This document shows positions 17,296 to 24,440 of a DNA stretch of 64,000 nt, one piece after another. Every line of letters begins with the position of its first letter. The first letter of the stretch is position 1. Position numbers and translations under genes: made by a program. The notes under the pieces are model-generated. The model worked only from the letters and a program-made list of their open reading frames with translations, was not told the origin of the DNA and ran no database searches. This DNA is from VXMO01 sp965205915 (lineage in GTDB: Bacteria; Chloroflexota; Dehalococcoidia; UBA6926), in contig OZ242191.1 of the NCBI GenBank assembly GCA_965205915.1, positions 1,612,001 to 1,676,000 of the forward strand. Direction: 5' to 3'.

Positions 17296-17334
17296 AAAAG
17301 AGGGCGGCGGTTCCCATCTGGGAGCCACCGCCCC
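17296..17334 (-). terminator. Rho-independent terminator of the XRE-NYN gene
   Basis: On the minus strand a hairpin (17320-17333 with 17302-17315, one mismatch, loop ATCT) is followed by CTTTT. It lies about 20 bases after the stop at 17354. Confidence 0.75.
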
Positions 17335-17353
17335 GAGTGATCTGTCAGAGCTT

Positions 17354-18286
17354 CTAGGCCAGCTTGATCGAAATCTCATCCTTCTTGCCTGTCGTTTCCT
17401 TTATCGATACCAGTCCCTGCAGCTCGAGCCAGCGCAACACCCTCGAATAGGGATGATTCTTGCCGAATCCGACGTCAACCGGCGAGAAGCCCGATTCCTC
17501 AAGTCGCTCTTGGCACCGCTGACCAAAGGCACCCTTCGAAATGGGGTTCCCCTTGAGTTCCTCTATAACGTCCACGCACTTCTTTACTACAAACGGCTTG
17601 TCCCAGTGAATGAAGTGGTCGTTATCTACAACCTTCTTGAGGCGGTCGCTGCATTTGTCGGTTCCTGATACATAACAGTCGACTCCAGCATCATTCAGTT
17701 CGCCCAGCATCTTCCCAAAGCCACCGTCGTTCGTTGCCAAGACGAGCACAGTCTTTGAGGGGTTCTTGAGACAATATTCCTTAGCGTCATTGATGATCTG
17801 GGAATCTGCATCAAAGAACCCCTCCCGGGTCTGGAACTTCTGGCCCTCAAGTTTCTTTACGGCCTCTCTCTGATGCGGTGAAGCGTAAGCCAAAAGGAGA
17901 CGATTGGCGCGGGTCTTCGGGAACATCAGATCCAGATACCCTTTTGCGAAGTACCACTCGGTTTCGACACTGTTGGCGTCAAACCCGAGGTTCTGAAAAT
18001 CCCACGCAACCATAAGCTTGGTTCTGTCTTGTTGTTTCTTGGTCACCTCAACCCTCCTTTGGAAAAACTGCGGGTTGACGCCTTGTCCCTTGGCCACTGA
18101 ATACAGCGCGGCCAGAGCCTTGGCGTCCGGAGTTGTGGCGCCCGTTTCCCACCTGGACACCGTGTTCACCGGCACGTCTAATTCCTCTGCGAGTCCGGCT
18201 TGGGTAAGCCCCAATTGCTTGCGCAAGGCCTCGATTGACTGAGGCCTGAACGAGTATTCGAACTGATCGGACTTTATCGGTGCCAT
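17354..18286 (-). CDS. XRE helix-turn-helix protein fused to a NYN RNase domain
   Basis: This 310-residue protein has an N-terminal Cro/C1 helix-turn-helix (LRKQLGLTQAGLAEELDVP, then VSRWETG) in residues 10-70. A NYN/PIN-like domain spans about 85-230: MVAWDFQNLGF, LVLATNDGGFGKM and the later acidic ends of strands supply metal-binding acids. The last 70 residues look like a winged or OST-HTH-like tail. NYN domains are RNases of the LabA/PIN superfamily, and joining one to a sequence-specific DNA-binding domain suggests a regulator acting on its own transcript. The open frame starts at 18367, but ATG 18286 is preferred because it gives the HTH N-terminus and coincides with the predicted transcription start. 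Confidence 0.85.
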   Translation of the reverse strand: MAPIKSDQFEYSFRPQSIEALRKQLGLTQAGLAEELDVPVNTVSRWETGATTPDAKALAALYSVAKGQGVNPQFFQRRVEVTKKQQDRTKLMVAWDFQNLGFDANSVETEWYFAKGYLDLMFPKTRANRLLLAYASPHQREAVKKLEGQKFQTREGFFDADSQIINDAKEYCLKNPSKTVLVLATNDGGFGKMLGELNDAGVDCYVSGTDKCSDRLKKVVDNDHFIHWDKPFVVKKCVDVIEELKGNPISKGAFGQRCQERLEESGFSPVDVGFGKNHPYSRVLRWLELQGLVSIKETTGKKDEISIKLA

Positions 18287-18292
18287 GAAAAG

Positions 18293-18321
18293 AAGATAGA
18301 CGACACCGTACATGTTGTCAA
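18293..18321 (-). promoter_or_regulatory. promoter of the XRE-NYN gene, leaderless type
   Basis: On the minus strand TTGACA (18321-18316) and TATCTT (18298-18293) are separated by 17 bases. The predicted +1 falls on the A of ATG 18286, and no Shine-Dalgarno sequence is present. TGTCA and TGACA half-sites flank the -35 region and could be an operator for autoregulation. Confidence 0.72.
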
Positions 18322-18362
18322 CAGATGTGGTGACACCACTTGAGGTTGCAGCCCGCCCGAGT

Positions 18363-18390
18363 GTCATTCCGAACGCAGCGAGGAACCTTG
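18363..18390. repeat. GTCATTCCGA-type repeat fragment
   Basis: GTCATTCCGAACGCAGCGAG matches the family seen at 7721, 16979, 35136 and 39533. It lies between the phosphotriesterase-like gene and the XRE-NYN promoter. Confidence 0.75.
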
Positions 18391-18427
18391 TGAAGCCGCT
18401 CCAAAATCCGACGCACTTTCGCGGATC

Positions 18428-19387
18428 CTACCCCCCACCCAAAAACCGACGCGGATTCTCCACCGTCATCAGCCTGATCGCATCATCCCCAACGCCAAGC
18501 CCCCGCAAGTGCGGCAGCATCACGCGGCTGACGAACGCGTACCCATCTGGATTCACCTGTTGATGATGCTCCTCAGTCGATCCCCATGAATCGTCCGGGT
18601 GCTTCTTAACGCCCCAATCGTGCGACAGCATCAGGTTCCGCTCGAAACCGGCATCCAGCAGCCGCTTGATCATGTCCGCCTTATCGCGCCACGGCGCGTT
18701 CAACCCATGCCCCGGCAACTCATCCATCCCCAGGAACACGCCCTCCCGCGCCAGCCCCGCCAGGTAATCGAAATCCGTCGCGTCCGATGAATGCCCGATG
18801 CACACGCGCGAAGGGTGAACCCCCTCCTCCGCAAAGATGCGCCACTGCGGCTCGCCCACCTTATTCAGCGGCTGCGTATGCGTCGTGATCGGAATGCCCG
18901 TCTCATTCGATGCCCGAGCCGCCGCCCGCAACACCATCACCTCTGCGTCCGACAGCTCAAAATTGTTGTTCGCGACCTTGATCATCCCCGCCTTGATCCC
19001 CGTCCCCTCGATGCCTTCGACGATCTCCCGCACGTACACCGCCGCCATGCGATCCGGGTGCGTGAACCAGATCAGCCGGGGAATATCCACATACGTGCCC
19101 GTCGACGCGATGATATTGACGCCGGAACCCTCCGACACGCGCCTCAACATGAGAACATCGCGGCCCAGCTCGAACGGCGTCGCGTCCATGATCGAGTTGA
19201 GACCCTCCGCGCGCGCCTCTGAAAGCATCTCGATGCCTGTGGACTCGATGCCGTCCCAGTCCATCAGTTCCGGATACGTCGCCTTGATCCCCGGAAACCC
19301 GACGATTACATGTTCATGAGAAAGCGTGAAACCCAACTCGTTCGCCGCCACCGGCCCCGTCACCGTCTCCACCATCTCCCGCGCCAT
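18428..19387 (-). CDS. phosphotriesterase family metal hydrolase
   Basis: This 319-residue TIM-barrel hydrolase has the PTE-family ligands: SHEHV near the N-terminus, the carboxylatable Lys in MIKVANN, TTHTQP, IGHSSD and the catalytic Asp in SHDWG. Members include phosphotriesterases, lactonases and enzymes of unknown substrate. Given the catabolic setting, a lactonase or ester hydrolase role is possible but unproven. ATG 19387 is preferred over the adjacent GTG because GGGAGG lies just upstream. It is divergent from the ACT-like gene, with only 41 bases between them. Confidence 0.88.
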   Translation of the reverse strand: MAREMVETVTGPVAANELGFTLSHEHVIVGFPGIKATYPELMDWDGIESTGIEMLSEARAEGLNSIMDATPFELGRDVLMLRRVSEGSGVNIIASTGTYVDIPRLIWFTHPDRMAAVYVREIVEGIEGTGIKAGMIKVANNNFELSDAEVMVLRAAARASNETGIPITTHTQPLNKVGEPQWRIFAEEGVHPSRVCIGHSSDATDFDYLAGLAREGVFLGMDELPGHGLNAPWRDKADMIKRLLDAGFERNLMLSHDWGVKKHPDDSWGSTEEHHQQVNPDGYAFVSRVMLPHLRGLGVGDDAIRLMTVENPRRFLGGG

Positions 19388-19416
19388 CACGACCTCCCTC
19401 CGTCATTCCCTTGCCG

Positions 19417-19422
19417 TATCCT
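19417..19422 (+). promoter_or_regulatory. -10 element positioned for a leaderless start
   Basis: TATCCT ends six bases before ATG 19429, placing the predicted +1 on the start codon. No good -35 or ribosome-binding site is seen. Confidence 0.45.
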
Positions 19423-19428
19423 ACCCCC

Positions 19429-19740
19429 ATGACACCCACCGACGACAACACCAACACCACTCCCGTCATCCTCACCGCCATCGCCGATAACCGCCCCAAC
19501 CTCCTCCACACCATCCTCACCACAATCGGCGGGGCAGGGGGCGCAACAATCGAAACCGTCGCCCAAACCTCTCTCGAAACCGCCGTCAGCGTCACCCTCC
19601 TCCTCCGCGTCCCCAAAGGCGGCGCAACCCCCCTCCGCGCCGCCCTCGTTGGCCTAACCGTCCAACACAACATCAAAATCCACGTCGACGATATGCCGGA
19701 CGGCGCCCTCTACCGCCCCACCACTGACGAGACCAAATAG
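19429..19740 (+). CDS. ACT-domain-like protein, possibly truncated by an in-frame TAG
   Basis: This 103-residue frame has a beta-alpha-beta pattern like an amino-acid-sensing ACT domain (VILTAIADNRPNLLHTILTTI), followed by a second strand pair. It ends at TAG 19738-19740, but the same frame runs on for 64 codons with a protein-like composition. The first part is extremely C-rich and the continuation is AT-richer, so the join may be a recombination scar. The ATG at 19429 has no ribosome-binding site but a -10 box in leaderless position. Function is unknown; ACT domains usually bind amino acids to regulate a partner enzyme. Confidence 0.55.
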   Translation: MTPTDDNTNTTPVILTAIADNRPNLLHTILTTIGGAGGATIETVAQTSLETAVSVTLLLRVPKGGATPLRAALVGLTVQHNIKIHVDDMPDGALYRPTTDETK

Positions 19741-19932
19741 ATCGAACTCAACTCCCTTAACAACCTGACGCGATTACTCCAAGCCCTTGATAAATATGGA
19801 GCAACAATTCAGAGCGTCAGGGCAGGATCAATCGATGTGGTCAAAATTTCGGCTGTCATTGGCGCCGATATAGACGAAGTTGCCCTGATCAATGAGTTTG
19901 AATCTATGAGCACGAAAATGTTGACAGAGTAA
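19741..19932 (+). pseudogene. in-frame continuation after TAG, detached or read-through C-terminal segment
   Basis: Directly after TAG the frame continues for 63 sense codons to TAA 19930-19932. It encodes a helix-strand pattern (LTRLLQALDKYGATI, VVKISAVIGADID) that looks like real protein rather than random frame. No start codon with a ribosome-binding site precedes it. It could be the remnant of a longer gene, an unrelated decayed gene, or a read-through extension. Confidence 0.4.
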
Positions 19933-19948
19933 ACGCAATCAATAGAAT
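19921..19948 (+). promoter_or_regulatory. sigma-70-like promoter of the DUF5671-like gene
   Basis: TTGACA (19921-19926) and TAGAAT (19943-19948) are separated by 16 bases. The predicted start near 19955 leaves a leader of about 115 bases before the gene at 20071. That leader contains a possible 15-codon open frame (GTG 19997 to TAA 20044) with GAGGAGAG upstream. Confidence 0.7.
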
Positions 19949-20070
19949 GGCGCGATAGCGCTCCTACTCTGAGGACGCCCACGAGGAGAGTCGGCCGTGC
20001 CAAAAACGCGGCGTCGCGTCATGCGAAACCTGCGGCCGCGTTAATAACGCGCCCAGTTGCATGGAAAGCA

Positions 20071-21579
20071 ATGGGCACGGCACGGCGACTCTACATCAAC
20101 GGTGTATCACTCGTTTCGCTTTCCATCATGTTGGGCCGCGGCTCGGTCCTGTTTGTCGCCACAATCCGCAGGATTGGGATTGGAACCGGATATAACACAG
20201 ATTCGGACATTACTATCGCCGCGACACTGCTGTTCATTGGATTACCAATTTGGGCTATCCATCACCGATTGGGGCAGAGAACCGTGCGCAACAATCCGGA
20301 TGAAGCAGGCTCCCTCTTCCGAGCCATCTACATCTACGGCGCTCTCCTGATTACGGGTATCTCGGCCACCATTGTGGCGATGATAGCCATCACGTCTGGC
20401 CAGGATCAATTCCCAACCGTTCTCGTCTTCGGGGCCTTTTGGACGTATTTCCTGTTTCTGGAGCATGGAGAAACGCGGCCAACTCGCCGCACTGTGATTG
20501 CACGACAGCTGTATTTCTATACGATGAGCGTCGCTCTGATTTCCCTCGCTATGTCCGCCTTCTTCTTGTTCTCGTTCGAACTACTCTACGCGCTACGCGG
20601 GAGCGTATTTTTCCCGGAATTATGGCAGGGCTGGGATTGGGACGATGTCCTGGGCCAACTCGGTGCGATATTCCCCCCTGGTATTGCTTGGGCAGCCCAT
20701 TGGATGCTGTTTGCGCGACGAAACACCGACTCAATCATGCGACACATCTACCTCTATGTCTTCGCGATCAGTGCCGGTCTGCTCATTGCATCGTGGAACG
20801 CGGCCAAACTCATTCAACTCACGTTAGGCTATTGGGTGCTGGGCCCACCGTGGTCGTTCACTCTGGATTGGATGCCATTGCGTTCGTACCCGCTCCGCGG
20901 CGTACTGGACAGTTTCGCGTCCGCCGCCACCTCGCCACTTGTCTTCCTGATCGTTGGACTCGCCCTTGTGGCGTTTCATTGGCCGATCGTGCGCAGTGAC
21001 AACAGATCAGGGGTAGAAGCCAAGGCGGCGGCTGTGCGCGACATTTCACGATATGCCCTCGCCGCCATCAGCCTGGCCGCGCTACCTTTCGGCATGTATT
21101 TGCTTCTCGTAGCCGCCAAGCAAGAAACATATGGCATCGGCGATAGGATAATTGGCGACTTGATCTACATGGAACCCCGATGGTACCTGGCAAGCAACCT
21201 CACAGGACTGATGGCATTTGCCCTTGTTGGCGGGCTCCTGTGGTTCGCGGTGTGGCCGCGCATTGGACTCACGTACCCAACTAACGGCGGCGTCCGATTC
21301 GCGCGAATCGCGTACTTTGGCAGCGTTCTCATCGTGAGCGGTTCCGCTGTCTGTCTTTCCTTGGCCCTGGTCGTTGGCGCTGTGGCCTTGGTGGTTTTTG
21401 ATCACCATCGGGAGCCCCCCACCTACATATACGGCTCTCCCACCGCAGCCCTTCTCGGTGTCCCCATAGCAATCCTTGCCATAAGCGCGCTTCTCTTTGC
21501 CTACCACCTGCGGACCCTCCGAAACGAACGTCAAAGCGCACACCCTGCCACACCTTCCCCCGATCCCCTGCCGCACTAG
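20071..21579 (+). CDS. multi-pass membrane protein of DUF5671 type
   Basis: This 502-residue protein has about 12 predicted membrane spans. It repeats a module in which a charged loop leads into R-x-[IL]-Y-[IL]-Y and then a hydrophobic helix (FRAIYIYGALLI, ARQLYFYTMSVA, MRHIYLYVFAIS, RFARIAYFGSV). This is the pattern of DUF5671, a family of unknown function frequent in Chloroflexota. No catalytic motif is apparent. A similar gene with the same module lies at 22265, so this is probably a local paralogue pair. It has its own promoter upstream, and its start has GGAAAG as a weak ribosome-binding site. Confidence 0.8.
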   Translation: MGTARRLYINGVSLVSLSIMLGRGSVLFVATIRRIGIGTGYNTDSDITIAATLLFIGLPIWAIHHRLGQRTVRNNPDEAGSLFRAIYIYGALLITGISATIVAMIAITSGQDQFPTVLVFGAFWTYFLFLEHGETRPTRRTVIARQLYFYTMSVALISLAMSAFFLFSFELLYALRGSVFFPELWQGWDWDDVLGQLGAIFPPGIAWAAHWMLFARRNTDSIMRHIYLYVFAISAGLLIASWNAAKLIQLTLGYWVLGPPWSFTLDWMPLRSYPLRGVLDSFASAATSPLVFLIVGLALVAFHWPIVRSDNRSGVEAKAAAVRDISRYALAAISLAALPFGMYLLLVAAKQETYGIGDRIIGDLIYMEPRWYLASNLTGLMAFALVGGLLWFAVWPRIGLTYPTNGGVRFARIAYFGSVLIVSGSAVCLSLALVVGAVALVVFDHHREPPTYIYGSPTAALLGVPIAILAISALLFAYHLRTLRNERQSAHPATPSPDPLPH

Positions 21580-21692
21580 CGGCCAATGCCCGAAGGCGCC
21601 TCCACCGCGAATAACCCTCCGAATCCCGCGCGCCCCCTCCGAATCCCCCGCGCAGGCGGGGGCCCACGCCGCCCAACGGGCGGCCCCGCGCG

Positions 21693-21698
21693 TACAAT
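21693..21698 (+). promoter_or_regulatory. -10 element positioned for a leaderless start
   Basis: TACAAT ends six bases before ATG 21705, and no ribosome-binding site is present. The 95 bases before it hold a GAATCCCCCGCG...GCGGGGGCCCACGCC repeat (21640-21670). Confidence 0.5.
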
Positions 21699-21704
21699 AC
21701 CCAC

Positions 21705-22268
21705 ATGGACTCATCAACCCGCATCCTCATCGGAGTCGTCGCAGGCGTCATCCTCCTCGTCGTCCTTGCCATCGCCCTCTCACGCCTCCTCGACGATGGG
21801 GAAACCACCTACCCACCCAATACTCCTGAGGGCACCGTCCAGCGCTACATCCGCGCCGCCATCGACGAAGACCCCGAAACCGCCATCGCCCTTCTGACGG
21901 AGCACTACAAGACCGACTGCGCGCTCCGGGAACTCCGGGAGCGCATGGGCCACTCCTCGGTACGCGTGAGACCGATCCCCCCCGCCTTAGACAGATACCG
22001 CGTCCGCCTCGGCAACGTCGAAGAAATCGACTCCGAAAACGTCACCGTCAACATCGGCATATCCTATGTCAGCGAGCCCGACCTCTTCGGATTCCCGGAC
22101 AACACCAATACAAGGGAATACGAATTCGAACTCCACCGCTCCCCTGACGGCTTCTGGCTCATAGCGGAATCCGAATGGCCGCACGAACTCAAATACATCC
22201 GTGAATACGCCTGCCAAGATGAGCCCACCCGCGCCCCGCCCCCAACCCCACAGGCCGCCACCTCATGA
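21705..22268 (+). CDS. membrane-anchored protein of unknown function
   Basis: This 187-residue protein has one N-terminal membrane anchor (residues 6-26, ILIGVVAGVILLVVLAI). An extracytoplasmic domain of about 150 residues resembles the small alpha-beta folds of NTF2-like stress or lumazine-type proteins (TVQRYIRAAIDEDPETAIALL). The tail is Pro-rich. The start has no ribosome-binding site but a TACAAT box six bases upstream. Its stop overlaps the next start (ATGA), so it is co-translated with the DUF5671-like gene, and the two products may act together at the membrane. Confidence 0.7.
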   Translation: MDSSTRILIGVVAGVILLVVLAIALSRLLDDGETTYPPNTPEGTVQRYIRAAIDEDPETAIALLTEHYKTDCALRELRERMGHSSVRVRPIPPALDRYRVRLGNVEEIDSENVTVNIGISYVSEPDLFGFPDNTNTREYEFELHRSPDGFWLIAESEWPHELKYIREYACQDEPTRAPPPTPQAATS

Positions 22269-23983
22269 GCATCCCGCAGCGTTCGTACGTCTATCTCGCG
22301 GCATTCGTCGCTTATGCCATCCTCCTCCAGGGCGCGTACGGCCTCGCCACCGATGTATTCCGCTCGATCAACGGCCTCGGAATCGGCGGTGATCCTGAAG
22401 CCACCTGGATCGCAATGATCATCGTGGCCCTCCCCGTTTGGCTGGCACACGAATTCCTACTCCGACGCGCCGCCGCCAACCACTCCGATGAAACAGGCTC
22501 AACGCTCCGCAAACTCTACGTCCACGGCGCGTTATTCCTGACAACCCTCTACGCCGCCTTTGGGTCGATTCAGATCATTGAACAACTTGCAGGCGATTTC
22601 GATGGCCTCGAACACATCGGCGGCCTCATAGTCGCCGCCGGTCTCTGGTACTACCTATGGCGACGCGAAAACCTCGAAGGCCAGCCAAGCCCCCGCGCCC
22701 AGACCGTCAAGCGATGGCGCATCTACGGCCTCAGCGTCATCTTCCTCACCCCCGCCGTCGCCGCAACCTACTGGATCGCCTTTGCCCTTGCCTACGCTGC
22801 CTATGAACTCGCCACCGGCGCATTGGACACCCTCCTCGGCCCTGAAGACATTGGAGACCCCCTCCGCACCGCTGCCGCATGGGCCCTCGTCGGGACGACT
22901 GCCTGGGCCATCCAATGGCGTGCAGTCGCCACACGCGACGAAGAATCCGTCCTCAGACAGGTCTACCTCTATGGATTCGCCTTCGTCGGTGGCGCATCCC
23001 TGGCCCTCTGGGGCGCGACTGCCACCATCTACGTCGTCATCGCCCAACTCGTCGGCGCGGACTATACCACGACCGCCGTCGCCTACTTCCGACAATTCAT
23101 CCTGCCCGCCGTCGGCCTCCTCATCGGACTCGCCCTTCTCGCCTACCACTGGTCAATAATCCGCCGAGACGCCGCCCGCCGCCCCCCCCTCCGTCATTCC
23201 CGCGAAAGCGGGAACCTCGAACCCGGAATGCAACCAACCCCGGTAACGCCCCCTACGTCCGATCCAGCGTCCCCCTCCGCCATTCCGGCGCAAACTACCG
23301 TCATTCCGACGCCCCCCACTGTCATTCCGAGCGCAGGCGAGGAATCCCCCCACCTCTCCAACACCTTCAAATACATCATGTCCGGCGTCGGACTCATCGC
23401 CCTCATCCCCGGCATCATGGTCCTCCTGATGACCATCCTTTTCCTGCTGACGGACGGTGATGTCCTGGCCCCCGCAAATGGCGACGCCGAAGCCCTTGCC
23501 GTCGCCCTCACCATGATCATCGTTGGCGCGCCCCTTTGGTTCGCATTCTGGTGGCGAGTCGTCCGCGCCGACCCGCACGCCCTCATCCGCCGCATCTATC
23601 TGTACGTCGCCCTCATAGCCCTCGGTGGAACGTGGCTCTTCACACTCATCGCCCTACTCGCCGCCGTCCTCACCGAGATCCTCGGCCAAGGCTCAGGCTT
23701 CCTCGACGATGCCCTAATCCTCGGCCTCTCCATCATCATCCCCGCCGCCACATTCTTCGCCTACCACACCCTAATCCTCCGCCAAGACTCCCGCCGCGCC
23801 TCCACGTTCGATCCAATCGCTACCCCCGTCGATTCAACCGCTACCCCCGTCATACCGAGCGTAGCCGAGCAATCCCCCCGCCCCGCCACCACACCCGAAG
23901 CCGAGCAATCCCCCCGCCCCGCCTACCACATCATCCCCGCCCCCCCATACATCCTCCCCGACTGGAAAACCCCACGCCCCTAA
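22265..23983 (+). CDS. DUF5671-like membrane protein interrupted by in-frame intergenic repeats
   Basis: This 572-residue protein has two blocks of membrane spans built from the same modules as the gene at 20071 (LRKLYVHGALFL, LRQVYLYGFAFV, IRRIYLYVALIA). Between them, residues about 306-362 are Pro/Thr-rich and are encoded by intergenic repeat units: GTCATTCCCGCGAAAGCGGG at 23193 and GTCATTCCGAGC-type units around 23281-23348. A second repeat-derived stretch follows near the C-terminus (23850-23930). The frame stays open through all of them. They probably form flexible cytoplasmic or periplasmic linkers. Function is unknown. Confidence 0.75.
   Translation: MSIPQRSYVYLAAFVAYAILLQGAYGLATDVFRSINGLGIGGDPEATWIAMIIVALPVWLAHEFLLRRAAANHSDETGSTLRKLYVHGALFLTTLYAAFGSIQIIEQLAGDFDGLEHIGGLIVAAGLWYYLWRRENLEGQPSPRAQTVKRWRIYGLSVIFLTPAVAATYWIAFALAYAAYELATGALDTLLGPEDIGDPLRTAAAWALVGTTAWAIQWRAVATRDEESVLRQVYLYGFAFVGGASLALWGATATIYVVIAQLVGADYTTTAVAYFRQFILPAVGLLIGLALLAYHWSIIRRDAARRPPLRHSRESGNLEPGMQPTPVTPPTSDPASPSAIPAQTTVIPTPPTVIPSAGEESPHLSNTFKYIMSGVGLIALIPGIMVLLMTILFLLTDGDVLAPANGDAEALAVALTMIIVGAPLWFAFWWRVVRADPHALIRRIYLYVALIALGGTWLFTLIALLAAVLTEILGQGSGFLDDALILGLSIIIPAATFFAYHTLILRQDSRRASTFDPIATPVDSTATPVIPSVAEQSPRPATTPEAEQSPRPAYHIIPAPPYILPDWKTPRP
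23193..23348. repeat. intergenic repeat units inside a coding sequence
   Basis: One ATTCCCGCGAAAGCGGGAAC unit, two GTCATTCCG fragments and one GTCATTCCGAGCGCAGGCGA unit lie head to tail within the open frame. They encode residues such as HSRESGNLEPG and TVIPSAGEE. The same units are otherwise intergenic in this window. Confidence 0.88.
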
Positions 23984-24010
23984 CCCCCGCCCCCGTAACG
24001 CCGCCTTCCC

Positions 24011-24037
24011 TCATTCCGGCTTTCGCCGGAATCCATC
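24011..24037. repeat. CATTCCGGCTTTCGCCGGAATCC palindromic repeat
   Basis: This unit belongs to the subfamily also seen at 34772 and 36170. It lies between the DUF5671-like gene and the next gene. Confidence 0.8.
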
Positions 24038-24137
24038 GGGAGATAGAGGCACACCACTTGCCCAAACTTGTGTGCTATTCTTGATTGATATAGTCGAAGT
24101 AGTCGCTTAGGGCGTGGGGAAGGAGGCGCAAGCAGAA

Positions 24138-24440
24138 TTGGAGTCACTGACACTCATCTCGGTACTTGTGTTAGCCTTCTTGGTTGGAACTGGGATCCCC
24201 ATATATTTCGCCCCGCCAAAGGATTTCCGTGAAGGGAAGTCTTGGGCGGCAGTAGCCGGAGTATTGTTCCTATTCTTCATATTATTTGCAGTAAGCATTG
24301 GGAGTTGGGAAGGATTGACAGACAGCCCATCCGCCTTACTGATATTGCGTGTCTTTCCGGCACTTGCCATGGCATCTTTAGGATTCGCATTAGGCGCTTT
24401 ACTGGTCCCAATCGTGCAACATTTCAAAGGACCGCGGTAA
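24138..24440 (+). CDS. small three-span membrane protein upstream of the methylase-HNH gene
   Basis: This is a protein of about 100 residues with three hydrophobic segments (ISVLVLAFLVGTGIPIYF, AAVAGVLFLFFILFAV, FPALAMASLGFALGALLV). TTG 24138 is preferred because AGGAGG lies 11 bases upstream; a GTG at 24114 would place AGGAGG inside the gene. The stop is immediately followed by the ATG of the methylase-HNH gene with no gap, so the two are co-translated. No family is recognised. Its AT content is higher than that of the flanking C-rich genes, in keeping with a horizontally acquired module shared with the methylase. Confidence 0.65.
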   Translation: MESLTLISVLVLAFLVGTGIPIYFAPPKDFREGKSWAAVAGVLFLFFILFAVSIGSWEGLTDSPSALLILRVFPALAMASLGFALGALLVPIVQHFKGPR

